Shown: positions 8,355-17,038 of the stretch, piece by piece
Layout of the letters: every line of letters starts with the position of its first letter
Numbering within the stretch: the stretch's first letter is position 1
From: Salicibibacter cibarius
GTDB lineage: Bacteria > Bacillota > Bacilli > Bacillales > Marinococcaceae
Direction: 5' to 3'
Assembly (NCBI RefSeq): GCF_016495725.1
Contig: NZ_CP054705.1
Span: 3,286,001-3,350,000, forward strand
Length of the DNA stretch: 64,000 bases
Translations under genes and position numbers: made by a program
The notes under the pieces: model-generated
The model's database searches: none
Seen by the model: only the letters and a program-made list of their open reading frames with translations
Told to the model about the DNA's origin: nothing

Positions 8355-8505
8355 TATCAGCTGAAGCCGGGATGCCGCTTCCATGGCTTCGCCTTTCCGC
8401 GGACGAACGGTCAAGCCTCCTCGCGCAAAACCGGTGCTGCGGGGTCTTGACGCGTCCGTTTTTCCGCTGGAGTCTCGCCATTGCAGCGTCACCCCTCCGT
8501 ATATT
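8355..8505. repeat. GC-rich dispersed Bacillaceae-type repeat
   Basis: A GC-rich block in an AT-rich neighbourhood with the words TTTCCGCGGACGAACGGTCAAG and TGCGGGGTCTTGACGCGTCC-like segments, CCGCTGGAGTCTCGCC. I recognise these words from intergenic repeats that are common in Bacillaceae genomes. Parts of its complement (GACTCC, AAGACCCCGCAG, CCGCGGAAA) recur in the repeat at 44752-44975. It follows directly on the truncated mntD-like fragment. Confidence 0.6.
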
Positions 8506-8627
8506 TCCAAAAGTACAAGGTTTTCTTTTTTTTAGAACAGATTTCCTTGCATTTAGTTTTGACAACAACAACGGAAAATGCTTATGTGCCAATCTTTTTC
8601 CGTTATTCAGCAGTCCTTACTTATTTC

Positions 8628-8835
8628 TGAGAGGGTTACACCCTCAAGTAATCCCTCAAGAGTGAGATACGATACACTGAGAGGTACAACATCGCCCGAG
8701 TAATCCCTCAAGTGAAAGAATAACTACGCTGAGGGGAACAACTTCCTCCGAGTAATCCCTCTAGAATGAGAAACACTACGCTAAGTGGTACAACAATCTC
8801 CGAGTGGCCCCTCAAGACTAAGAAACGCTACACAT
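8628..8835. repeat. 52-bp tandem array A
   Basis: The core GTAATCCCTCAAG recurs at 8648, 8700, 8752 and (diverged) 8804, an exact 52-base period. Between cores each unit carries a CTGAGAGG(T/A)ACAAC-like block. The same unit, inverted, forms array B at 16797-16990. Within a unit the CCCTC-type block and the GAGG-type block can pair imperfectly. It is not coding and lies between a rightward remnant and the leftward capsule operon. Confidence 0.85.
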
Positions 8836-8848
8836 GCTATGGACTAAA

Positions 8849-8878
8849 CAAAAAAGCACCACCCATTTGGGCGTGCTC
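8849..8878 (-). terminator. Terminator of the poly-gamma-glutamate operon
   Basis: On the minus strand AGCACGCCC, a short AAAT loop and GGGTGGTGCT form a stem with one bulge, followed by six T (8850-8855). It lies about 15 bases past the stop of the last operon gene. Confidence 0.7.
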
Positions 8879-8890
8879 ATACGAAGCCGG

Positions 8891-9592
8891 TTAAGATTCA
8901 CTTTCCTCCGATCCCTCTCCTTGGGTCAGGGCGGAGTCACTGATGGCCTGCTGGTCCGGTCCGACATATTGGACGTCGGACTCCTCGGCAAAGTTCGTCC
9001 ATTCCTGTACGAACAGAGAAGGGTCAGGCGCATTCTCATAGGAAGGGATCTTTAAAACCGGATATCCTTCGAAACCATTGAGGATCTGGGACGTCATGGC
9101 CATCGATTCTTCCAAGGTAGTTTCATCGCGGTGGGCGAGCGGCTCATAAATGACCAAGTCCGGCGCTTGATCGTTTATGACCGTCCATTCTTCAAATTCA
9201 ACGAATTCCGCGGAATTACTGCTCTGAAAATCATCAATATTAAAGGTTTGAACGTGAAATTCATATTCATCCTGTGCTTCTTCAGGAAAATACTCTCCCC
9301 ATTGAATATCTTCTTCTTCTTCACTATTTGACGTAAATACAGCCAAATGAATATCATCGCCAGGTTCATGTTGCTGTAACATTTCATTGGTACCATCTTG
9401 AAGTTCTTCCTCATCGCCAGCTGAAGGATCTCCCTCTTCTTCAGATGCTGTTTCACCCTGTTGAATGGTGGAGAACTGTTCAATATATTGTGCTTCTCCC
9501 ACACTTAATGTTTCTTCATGTTGCAAACTATATAGGACGGTGACGGTAACAACAACAATCAAATATGGAGCTGTTCTTTTTAATAGATTCAT
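8891..9592 (-). CDS. Membrane-anchored acidic protein of the capsule operon
   Basis: 233 residues from ATG 9592, chosen over upstream starts inside capD because AAGGAGAG precedes it by six bases. One membrane anchor (about 9-26, APYLIVVVTVTVLYSL) is followed by a very acidic linker (about 45-90) and an extracellular domain of about 140 residues. This domain has an alternating pattern (DIHLAVF, PDLVIYEPL, YPVLKIPSYENAPD) that loosely recalls the SGNH-hydrolase fold, but I see no GDS serine motif and no terminal DxxH, so no enzyme is claimed. Position as fifth gene after capD suggests a role in polymer synthesis, release or anchoring. It is not the short PgsE/CapE peptide of Bacillus. I do not recognise the family. 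Confidence 0.65.
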   Translation of the reverse strand: MNLLKRTAPYLIVVVTVTVLYSLQHEETLSVGEAQYIEQFSTIQQGETASEEEGDPSAGDEEELQDGTNEMLQQHEPGDDIHLAVFTSNSEEEEDIQWGEYFPEEAQDEYEFHVQTFNIDDFQSSNSAEFVEFEEWTVINDQAPDLVIYEPLAHRDETTLEESMAMTSQILNGFEGYPVLKIPSYENAPDPSLFVQEWTNFAEESDVQYVGPDQQAISDSALTQGEGSEESES

Positions 9593-9617
9593 CGTTCTCT
9601 CCTTCATTCTCCCGGAT

Positions 9618-11291
9618 TTAGCGACGTTCATCAGGAATGTCTTCAACCGTTCCTTCTTCATAATCAACTTCGAGCATTTGGATCCCACCGAAGAAGACCG
9701 TGGTCACACGTTCTTCCGTATAATAACCCATATCCATTAATGCCTCTAATCTCTCGGCGTCTTCCCATTCATTTTCATAAAGGATTTGGTTCTCTTGGTG
9801 ATCATAAACAAAGCGCGGAACGTTCATTGCTTCTTCCAAATCCCCATCCAAACGTTCATTGTTAATGAGTACTTGGCTCATGAGTTGTGGGATTCTGTTG
9901 CCGCCCGGGCTCCCCATGCCGGCAACGATGCCTTCCTCTTCATTGATGAAAATCGAAGGAGCGATAAAACTTCGCGCCCGTTTCCCACTGTCATAGTCAT
10001 TGGGCGGCAAATCTTCCGGAGCGAAATTGCTCATCTGATCATTTAAGAAAAACCCTTGATCCGTCATTTGACCCGATCCGAAAAAATTGCTCAATGTATT
10101 CGTCGCCGAAACCATATGACCGTCCTCGTCTACAACGACGAAATGTGTCGTATTTCCATCATCATCTACTTCAGGTGCAGCAACTTGTTCCTCTTCTTCG
10201 GAACTGACCGGATCGGTATCCACTTCACTTGCCAACTCTTGTGTATATTCTTCACTCGTTAACATGTCTACATTCATATCCGTCGAAAAATTGGGGTCTC
10301 CAATATTTGAAAGCCTGTCAGAATAAGCTTGCTCGGTTATTTCAGCGAACAAATGCGCAAACGGTGCTCCATCGTCCGCCTGCTCGTTTAATTGTAACTG
10401 CTCAGCCATTTGCAGCATTTGAATAAAGGTGACCCCTGAAGTTGGCGGCCCTGAGGAATAGACGCGATTTCCGTTAAACGATCCGGAAGCTGGTTCGTCC
10501 TCCTCCACTTCGTAATTGGCCAAATCCTCTTCTGTTATGCTTGATCGGTCCCCGGCGACTTCAGACGCCAATTCCCCTGTATAAAAGTCCTCAAGTCCAT
10601 GCTCTTGAAGATGGGTCAACGTTTCAGCCAGCCTTGGCTGCACAAGCTCTTGCCCTTCTTGGATAGCCATGCCGTCAGGATAAAATTCTTCTGCTGCCCC
10701 CGGGTCGATACGTCCATCCGGACTCTCCTCAATGCTTCCTGCGTATTCCAAGCGGTTTGCCAACATCGAATCGACTTCATAACCGTTCGCCGCATATTCT
10801 CTTGCAGGTTCAATCAAATCTTCCATAGGAAGAGAACCATGCTCCTCGTGGATGTGCGCCATTCCTTTCAAATATCCGGGAACGGCTGCTTCGCTTTCCC
10901 TGCCTTCTGCTGGCGACGTTTCCCGATAATCATAATAATCAGGGGCATCCTCGGGATTCTCAAGGACCAACATCGCTCCGCCGCCCCCAATACCTGAGCC
11001 ATAAGGTTCGACAACGCCAAGGGCAAACGAGACGGCTATAGCCGCATCCACTGCATTTCCCCCTTCTTCAAGAACGTCCATGCCCACTTGCTGTGCCTCG
11101 TCATTGGAGGTACTCACCCCATAATCCCCGTCGAATTCGACAGTCTCTTGCACTTCATCCGTGTCAGTTTCATCATTGGGAGGCTCATTTACTGCCTCTT
11201 CCCCGTTATCGTCATTTTCACTCATTAAAAATGCGGTTATCAGCATAAGTATAACTAAAATCGACATAACTACGATCATGTTTCGTGACAA
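9618..11291 (-). CDS. capD: Gamma-glutamyltransferase of the capsule operon (CapD type)
   Basis: 557 residues: a membrane anchor (about 4-24), an acidic linker, then a complete gamma-glutamyltranspeptidase domain. The self-cleavage and nucleophile Thr is Thr381 in GNTTHFVVV, giving a small subunit of about 177 residues; the substrate loop GSPGGNRIP is also present. The position between capA and the end of the operon identifies it as CapD/PgdS-side transferase, which cuts poly-gamma-glutamate and attaches it to peptidoglycan or releases it. A separate role in glutathione breakdown is less likely given the operon. The start ATG (11291) is 38 bases after capA. Very acidic surface, as expected for a salt-adapted exported enzyme. 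Confidence 0.88.
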   Translation of the reverse strand: MSRNMIVVMSILVILMLITAFLMSENDDNGEEAVNEPPNDETDTDEVQETVEFDGDYGVSTSNDEAQQVGMDVLEEGGNAVDAAIAVSFALGVVEPYGSGIGGGGAMLVLENPEDAPDYYDYRETSPAEGRESEAAVPGYLKGMAHIHEEHGSLPMEDLIEPAREYAANGYEVDSMLANRLEYAGSIEESPDGRIDPGAAEEFYPDGMAIQEGQELVQPRLAETLTHLQEHGLEDFYTGELASEVAGDRSSITEEDLANYEVEEDEPASGSFNGNRVYSSGPPTSGVTFIQMLQMAEQLQLNEQADDGAPFAHLFAEITEQAYSDRLSNIGDPNFSTDMNVDMLTSEEYTQELASEVDTDPVSSEEEEQVAAPEVDDDGNTTHFVVVDEDGHMVSATNTLSNFFGSGQMTDQGFFLNDQMSNFAPEDLPPNDYDSGKRARSFIAPSIFINEEEGIVAGMGSPGGNRIPQLMSQVLINNERLDGDLEEAMNVPRFVYDHQENQILYENEWEDAERLEALMDMGYYTEERVTTVFFGGIQMLEVDYEEGTVEDIPDERR

Positions 11292-11329
11292 AACCCGACC
11301 TCCTTCACCAAAACCCTACTACATATCAA

Positions 11330-12478
11330 TTATTCTAACACATGTCCATGGTCAACTTCGAATACTAAGCGTCCATCTGATTTTTCATAGACGGATTCAT
11401 CTGTGACATCTTTTGTCAGCTGTTGAAAAATACGCTCACGATGATACGGTTCAGCGAATCCATCAATGGGTCTTGGCTGCGATTCATGAATCCGGAAAGG
11501 GACAAGTTCGATCTCAGCCATCCCATCTTCTCCCAATTCATATTGGGCCAAGACAGTATCTCTCGTCCGTGTCCATCCCTGGTCGAAAACAAAATTTCCA
11601 AGGGAGTAAAAAATGATGCCGTCATTATAAACATCGACGGATTGTAATACGTGAGGGTGATGTCCGACGACAATATCCGCGCCGGCATCCACATACGCTT
11701 TCATCAAATCTTCCTGCCGGTCCGTAACCGAACTTGTATATTCTACGCCGCTATGAAGATGAGCAATGACGAGATCCGCTTCTTCATTCACGTCGTCTAT
11801 CAAGCTCAACGATTGGGCAGGGTCAGATTCGCCGACCCCTTCCCTCCCCGATGGAGACCATACATCGTTGAAGCCAACGGTAGCCACGGTTAAACCATCA
11901 TATTCTTCGATGGATACCGCATCGTCCTCTTGTCCGAAATAAGCGCCGACCGTGTCTACATCCGAACCTTCAAAAGCCGTAAGTGTATCTTGCACGCCTT
12001 TGGAACCATAATCGCGAATATGATTATTGGCAAGGTTCACATTTGTAAATCCCGCTTCCGAAAGGATATTCACGGCTTCTTCCCCCGCCTCGAGATGAAT
12101 TTCCTTATCTTCGGGCTCGTACACTTCGTCATCAAGCAAAATCGGGTTTTCAAAATTTCCGGTGACGTAATCGGATTCGTCAAAATAAGGCATGGCATGA
12201 CGGAATAAAAATTCCGGTCCGTGATGGTTGATCACTTGTTCCACGTAACGTCCGGCCATTATGTCCCCTACAAACGAGGCGTTGAAAGCGGCATTTTCAT
12301 CGTTGCCGACACCGGTTGACTCCACCTCCGGAGCAGGCCACATTTGGACGGCAAACAAGATAAGCAAGGAGACGGCAATCCCGATGATTGCATGAGGCAA
12401 CGTCCGTTTTTTATGTTTTTTCGTGCTTGCAAGCATGTATTCCCGCAAATTGAAACCGCGGTTGTGTCTTGATCTCAT
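11330..12478 (-). CDS. capA: Poly-gamma-glutamate synthesis protein CapA
   Basis: 382 residues. One membrane helix (about 28-47) and then an extracellular calcineurin-like metallophosphatase-fold domain of the PGA_cap family: FVGDIMAGRYV, NLANNHIRDYG, VIAHLHSGVEY, DIVVGHHPHVLQ and IIFYSLGNFVFDQ are all in the expected order. CapA (PgsA) works with CapB and CapC to make and export poly-gamma-glutamate at the membrane. It begins 14 bases after capC. No internal damage seen. Confidence 0.93.
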   Translation of the reverse strand: MRSRHNRGFNLREYMLASTKKHKKRTLPHAIIGIAVSLLILFAVQMWPAPEVESTGVGNDENAAFNASFVGDIMAGRYVEQVINHHGPEFLFRHAMPYFDESDYVTGNFENPILLDDEVYEPEDKEIHLEAGEEAVNILSEAGFTNVNLANNHIRDYGSKGVQDTLTAFEGSDVDTVGAYFGQEDDAVSIEEYDGLTVATVGFNDVWSPSGREGVGESDPAQSLSLIDDVNEEADLVIAHLHSGVEYTSSVTDRQEDLMKAYVDAGADIVVGHHPHVLQSVDVYNDGIIFYSLGNFVFDQGWTRTRDTVLAQYELGEDGMAEIELVPFRIHESQPRPIDGFAEPYHRERIFQQLTKDVTDESVYEKSDGRLVFEVDHGHVLE

Positions 12479-12492
12479 CTTTCTTCCACACC

Positions 12493-12942
12493 TTAGATAA
12501 AATAAAGAATTGTAACGATGAAGAAGGTAATTCCGCTGATCACCAACGTACTTATCAATGTCGGCATAACCCCTTGTCGTTGAAACGAATTCGCGACCAA
12601 CCCGGGCACGATGACCCCAAGCCCTCGAAATTCGACCGTCTCAAACGGAAATACCGGATAAAAATAATCAAAAATCATCTTCAACAAGATCCCTACCGTC
12701 ATCATCGCCGCAAATTTTCGGCGCCCATACAAAACCGTTAAGCGTCCGACCACTTGCATCGTTATTATGTACGTTAAGAAACTGATGAGAAAAATCATGA
12801 CCAAAAAGATTGGCTGGTCAAATACCAAAGCAATATATCCCGGCACAATGAGACCTGCCGGCATAACACCGGTTCGTTCCGTATAAATCAAGCTTAATAT
12901 GGTTCCTATTACGAGTGCGATATATAATTCTGTTCCAAACAA
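12493..12942 (-). CDS. capC: Poly-gamma-glutamate synthesis protein CapC
   Basis: 149 residues, almost entirely hydrophobic (four or five helices), with the CapC start GTELYIALVIGTILSLIYTERTGVMPAGLIVPGYIAL-type sequence. Length equals CapC/PgsC of Bacillus. The start is TTG 12942, preceded by GGGAGTTGGGTGAG. CapC is the small membrane subunit of the polymer synthase. The gene lies between capB (18-base gap) and capA (14-base gap). Confidence 0.93.
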   Translation of the reverse strand: MFGTELYIALVIGTILSLIYTERTGVMPAGLIVPGYIALVFDQPIFLVMIFLISFLTYIITMQVVGRLTVLYGRRKFAAMMTVGILLKMIFDYFYPVFPFETVEFRGLGVIVPGLVANSFQRQGVMPTLISTLVISGITFFIVTILYFI

Positions 12943-12960
12943 TGCTCACCCAACTCCCTG

Positions 12961-14148
12961 TTAAACAGTCGCCAAATCTTTATTTTTTTCCAATTCATGT
13001 ATGAGAGGATCTGCCGAACCATGAAAGTTTCCGATGCCGAAAATCGTCGATCGATCCATTGATGAGACAATGAACTCATATATTTTGTCGGTTTCTTCGC
13101 CTTCCAGGTTACAAAGTTCATTCACATCTAAATTTCCTTGCTCATAAGCTTGTACAATCGGATTCGTACCTTCGCCAATTAACACGAGTTTATCGATCGC
13201 GATATAAGGAAGAAGTTGATCTGCAAATTGCTTTGTTCGTTCAGGACGATCTTCGCGACAATTCATGACGACAATGGGGTTATCGGTAGGATATCCAAGG
13301 TATCGCGCGTTTTCCCAAATATTCAGTGTCGATGTCGGTTCATTGGCTGAAAATCCATTTACAAAATAAGAGGTGTTTTTATGTTTATCTACGATTGGCA
13401 TCACTCGCGTCACACCGGGAGCCGCTTTCGCTTTCAGCATTCCTCGGCTTGCCGTATTTTCGTCAATGCCGAGCGCTCTTGCCACGGCCAATGCCAGCGC
13501 AACATTCTCGGGGAAAATCATATACTCAAATTTTGCAAGAAAATGGTCGGGCACCGCTTTTGTATCCGCGACAAAAACTTTCGTATTTCGCGTGGCCGCT
13601 TCTTTTTCAAACTCCTCAAGAAACGGCGATGGCGATGTAATAAAGATCCCGTCATGGGGGATGGTGTTCTTATAAGCATCAACGACATGTTCAACTGTTG
13701 GCCCCAATACTTCCATATGATCTTCCACAATATTAACGACGACTCCGATATTCGCTTGCATCCAATCATCCTGAAAAATTCTTTGATACTCGGGATGAAC
13801 GGCCATACACTCACTGACAAATGCTTCGGCACCAACATCGGCGGCTTCTTTCATCGCTACCTTTTGTTCACGAATGTTCGGTCCCTCTAACCGACGAACA
13901 ATCGGTTTTTCCTCTTCTTGGTACCAATAAAACATTCGAGCCTGCGTGCCGGTCATTTTTCCGACCGTTTTAATGTCAGCTTCCATAAGTGCTCCAGCGA
14001 CGAGGCGTGTGACCGTTGATTTGCCGCGAGTACCGTTAATATTAACGCGGATGGGGATTTTGTCCACGTTTTTATCATGTTGTTCCTTTTCCCGCATCCC
14101 TAACGCGAGTATAATAAGCAAGCTAATCGCAACAATAAGGGTAAACAA
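12961..14148 (-). CDS. capB: Poly-gamma-glutamate synthase CapB
   Basis: 395 residues. After a membrane helix (about 2-17) comes a Mur-ligase-like ATPase domain with the P-loop NINGTRGKSTV (about 37-47), the EDHMEVLGPT stretch and the C-terminal MNCREDRPERTKQFAD motif, all as in CapB/PgsB. It activates and adds glutamate to the growing gamma-linked chain. The start is TTG 14148 with AAGAAGGG upstream. First gene of the operon capB-capC-capA-capD-unknown. A possible -10 (TATACT) lies about 60 bases upstream, without an obvious -35 partner. Confidence 0.93.
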   Translation of the reverse strand: MFTLIVAISLLIILALGMREKEQHDKNVDKIPIRVNINGTRGKSTVTRLVAGALMEADIKTVGKMTGTQARMFYWYQEEEKPIVRRLEGPNIREQKVAMKEAADVGAEAFVSECMAVHPEYQRIFQDDWMQANIGVVVNIVEDHMEVLGPTVEHVVDAYKNTIPHDGIFITSPSPFLEEFEKEAATRNTKVFVADTKAVPDHFLAKFEYMIFPENVALALAVARALGIDENTASRGMLKAKAAPGVTRVMPIVDKHKNTSYFVNGFSANEPTSTLNIWENARYLGYPTDNPIVVMNCREDRPERTKQFADQLLPYIAIDKLVLIGEGTNPIVQAYEQGNLDVNELCNLEGEETDKIYEFIVSSMDRSTIFGIGNFHGSADPLIHELEKNKDLATV

Positions 14149-14385
14149 CTTTCAACCCTTCTTTCTGACATTAGATAGATGATGGCGATCGATTTCGACA
14201 ATGAATGACGCCATAAAAAGTATAAGCCAAATCTAGTGAAAATATCTACCGCCAAACATATCAATTTGGTTACAATCTTTAGTCATATCTTTTCCGTTAT
14301 GTAATTGTCTTTACGTCCTTTGGCATTTTACCAGTTAGCATGCCCAACTTTTTCCTATCACAAAACAATGGGCACCAAAGTGAAG

Positions 14386-14412
14386 CTTCCACCAGAAGGC
14401 CTCCGGTGGAAG
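14386..14412. terminator. Hairpin between the capsule operon and the SDR gene
   Basis: A perfect 8-bp stem (CTTCCACC 14386-14393 / GGTGGAAG 14405-14412) with an 11-base loop lies just past the end of the SDR gene on the minus strand. The T-rich side (TTTCATTTT) is on the plus strand, so it is a weak terminator for the leftward gene. The rest of 14149-14426 holds only the leader of capB. Confidence 0.45.
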
Positions 14413-14426
14413 TTTCATTTTCCTTT

Positions 14427-15071
14427 TTACATATTTTGCAGTGCCGTTTCAACGGTGTCTTCTCCCGTGGTAAGGTCAAACGCCTTTCCAATCGTTCCTT
14501 TATCCTTTAAAGCCCCGATAATCGTATTCGCTACGTCTTCACGGGGGATTTCTGCCCGGTCAAGATCAACCCCCACCTTAATTTTTTCTTTGCCCGTATC
14601 GTTGGTGAGAAGTCCGGGGCGCAGGATTGTATAATCAAGGCCGCTGGAAGAGAGCCATTCATCGGCATGGTGTTTCGCCGCGCTGTAATATGGCGCTTTT
14701 TCCATCCATTTTTCACGGCGATGAACACCAATCGCGCTCACGATGATAAAACGCTTGATACCGGCTTGTTCAGCCGCTTCCATAGATTTCACCGCGCCAT
14801 CGAAATCAACCATCATTGTTTTATCCGCACCGGTATGGGCGCCTGAGCCTGCGGTAAACACGACGGCATCCATTCCTTTTGCGGCGGCAGCCAGATCATC
14901 GAGCGGGCCCTCCACATCAGCCAGCACCGTATCCGCACCCATATCCTTAAAAGGTTGCAATTGCTCTTCTTTACGAACCATCGCTTTCGGTGTATAGCTG
15001 CTATCGTTTGCGAGCTTTTCTACGAGTTGCTTCCCTATTTTTCCATTTGCTCCAATGACTAATACATTCAT
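14427..15071 (-). CDS. NAD(P)-binding atypical SDR protein (YhfK/YwnB-like)
   Basis: 214 residues, one Rossmann domain. The nucleotide-binding motif GANGKIGKQL (about 7-16) is at the N-terminus; VVFTAGSG, FIIVSAIGVHRR, the YYSAAKHHADEWL helix with Tyr and Lys, and LDYTILRPGLL follow in the order of NmrA/atypical short-chain dehydrogenases of the YhfK type. AAAGGAG precedes the ATG. Family members bind NAD(P) and some reduce it; the substrate here is unknown. The gene stands alone. Confidence 0.8.
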   Translation of the reverse strand: MNVLVIGANGKIGKQLVEKLANDSSYTPKAMVRKEEQLQPFKDMGADTVLADVEGPLDDLAAAAKGMDAVVFTAGSGAHTGADKTMMVDFDGAVKSMEAAEQAGIKRFIIVSAIGVHRREKWMEKAPYYSAAKHHADEWLSSSGLDYTILRPGLLTNDTGKEKIKVGVDLDRAEIPREDVANTIIGALKDKGTIGKAFDLTTGEDTVETALQNM

Positions 15072-15217
15072 ATCGATCGACTCCTTTTCTTGATACCTAG
15101 ATTAGCTGTACCCTGTTGGGCAATAAAACAAACATTCATAACGAAAGGCTCGATACATGTTTTGTATTCATTTGCAGACACTAAATAGAGATTTTCTGTG
15201 GAGAAAAGGGTGAGCCA

Positions 15218-16711
15218 ATGAGCCAAAGAATAGGTGCCGTCTTTTATTGGTCAGCAGGCATTATTTTATTGCTTGTCATCGTTGGGTTTTTCGTGCCTGA
15301 CTCTCTTGAAATGATTACCGCACAAACACAAGCATTTATTTCGTCTGTCTTTGGTTGGTATTACTTAATTATTGTTTCCCTTTTTGTGCTTGTCTGTCTC
15401 TTTTTTATTGTTAGCCCTTATGGAAAACTAAAATTGGGCAAGGACGAAGATAAACCGGAATTTAACATGCCTACCTGGTTTGCGCTTCTTTTCAGTGCCG
15501 GCATGGGGACGGGCCTTCTTTTCTGGGGCGCAGCCGAGCCGATTTCTCACTACGCCATTGACTCGCCCACGGCGGAGCCCGGAAGTGAAGAGGCCTTTCT
15601 TGAATCGATGCGATTTACATTCTTCCATTGGGGGCTCCACGCTTGGGGGATCTATGCCATTGTCGCCCTCTGTCTCGGGTACTTTAAGTTTCGAAAAGAT
15701 GCATCCGGCACGATTAGTTCGGCACTCTCCCCTCTTATGGATGCGGACGGAGTGATTGGAAAAACGGTTAATGTCATTGGTGTGGTCGCCACCGTTACCG
15801 GGATCGCAACCACGCTCGGATTCGGTGCCGTGCAAATCAACGGCGGCATTACGTTTTTAACCGGCATTGGCGAGAGTTTTCTTTTTCAATTTGTCATTAT
15901 CGTAGTGGTTACTGTATTATACCTTATCTCTGCCTTTACAGGTATTCAAAAAGGAATACGATATTTGAGCAACGTGAACATGATTCTGGCCGGTATATTG
16001 CTGTTATTTGTGATCATTGTCGGGCCGACACTTGATGCCATGAACATTTTCACGAATACACTGGGCCAATATATTCAGACATTGCCGGAAATGAGTTTGC
16101 GCATTACTCCGACAGACCCGGACGCGCGGGATTGGATTAACGATTGGACCATTTTTTACTGGGCCTGGTGGATGGCTTGGTCCCCTTATGTAGGCACGTT
16201 TGTCGCGCGGGTATCGAAGGGGCGTACGTTGCGGCAATTCATGATTGGGGTTCTTTTTGTGCCTTCGCTCATCGGTTTTATCTGGTTTTCTTTCCTCGGC
16301 GGCTCAGCGATCCTCTTTGAAAGCGAACAAGGCGCAAATCTTGCCTCGCTGGAAATTGAAGAAATGCTGTTTGGCCTGTTGAGCCAATTTCCTTTGGCGA
16401 TCGCTACATCGATTTTAGCGCTCGTGCTCATCGCCATCTTCTTCATTACATCAGGGGATTCGGCCACCTTCGTTCTCGGGATGCAAACGACCAACGGGGC
16501 CACAAATCCCGCGAGAAGGATTAAGTTTATATGGGGAATTCTGCTTTCGGCGATCGCCACCATACTATTATATTCAGGAGGCCTGCAAGCAGTAGAAAAC
16601 ACGATGATCGTGGCTGCATTCCCTTTTTCCATCGTTATGTTGTTAATGGTATACGCCTTGATTAAAGCGGTGCGCCAAGAACGAAAAGAGCAAAAAAACA
16701 GGGCGAAATAA
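15218..16711 (+). CDS. BCCT family osmolyte transporter
   Basis: 497 residues with 12 membrane helices. Family marks are AGMGTGLLFWGAAEPISHY (about 94-112), with the GMGxG sodium-site motif of betaine carriers, and the DWTIFYWAWWMAWSPYVGTF block (about 307-326) with its Trp cage. The C-terminal tail is short and charged. By similarity it is a sodium-driven uptake system for glycine betaine or related quaternary amines (OpuD-like), used against osmotic stress. The ATG follows AAAAGGGTGAG. It stands alone, followed by repeat array B. The exact substrate (betaine, choline, ectoine) cannot be told by eye. Confidence 0.88.
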   Translation: MSQRIGAVFYWSAGIILLLVIVGFFVPDSLEMITAQTQAFISSVFGWYYLIIVSLFVLVCLFFIVSPYGKLKLGKDEDKPEFNMPTWFALLFSAGMGTGLLFWGAAEPISHYAIDSPTAEPGSEEAFLESMRFTFFHWGLHAWGIYAIVALCLGYFKFRKDASGTISSALSPLMDADGVIGKTVNVIGVVATVTGIATTLGFGAVQINGGITFLTGIGESFLFQFVIIVVVTVLYLISAFTGIQKGIRYLSNVNMILAGILLLFVIIVGPTLDAMNIFTNTLGQYIQTLPEMSLRITPTDPDARDWINDWTIFYWAWWMAWSPYVGTFVARVSKGRTLRQFMIGVLFVPSLIGFIWFSFLGGSAILFESEQGANLASLEIEEMLFGLLSQFPLAIATSILALVLIAIFFITSGDSATFVLGMQTTNGATNPARRIKFIWGILLSAIATILLYSGGLQAVENTMIVAAFPFSIVMLLMVYALIKAVRQERKEQKNRAK

Positions 16712-16796
16712 GTAGTTATGTCACAGGCTCGGCCAAACCACGAGAGCCCGATGTGATGAGACAAACAGGCGATTGGTTCCCTCCTTGAGAGATTTT

Positions 16797-16990
16797 TACG
16801 GGGGGGGGGTTTGTTCCTTTCGGCGTAACACCCCTTGCCCTTAAGGGATTACCTGAAGCTGGTTGTTCCTTTCAGAATAGTTATCCTTACTCTCGAGGGA
16901 TTACTCGAGGACGGTTGTTCCTCTCAGAGTAGCGCCCCTTGCCCTTGAGGGATTACACATAGTTTTATCGTTCCTCCCGAACGACGCCCC
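16797..16990. repeat. 52-bp tandem array B
   Basis: GGGATTA recurs at 16845, 16897 and 16949 and the TTGTTCCT block at 16811, 16863 and 16915, both with an exact 52-base period; a fourth partial unit follows. The units are the reverse complement of array A. In two neighbouring units the arms change together (AAGGGA with TTCCTT, GAGGGA with TTCCTC, 23 bases apart), which supports a selected hairpin. The array fills the space between the convergent BCCT and ppiB genes. Confidence 0.85.
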
Positions 16991-16993
16991 AAC

Positions 16994-17032
16994 ACTTAAA
17001 AATGACTCGCACACCGACGTATGCGAGTCATT
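16994..17032 (-). terminator. Terminator of ppiB
   Basis: A perfect 11-bp stem (AATGACTCGCA 17001-17011 / TGCGAGTCATT 17022-17032) continues on the minus strand into a T-rich run (ATTTTTAAG), six bases past the ppiB stop. Confidence 0.85.
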
Positions 17033-17038
17033 TGTCAC

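Noticed and set aside
8346-8665. Continuation of the reading frame that starts at 8228 as a real protein
   Set aside because: It translates a dispersed GC-rich repeat; the protein part that resembles a permease ends after about 28 codons.
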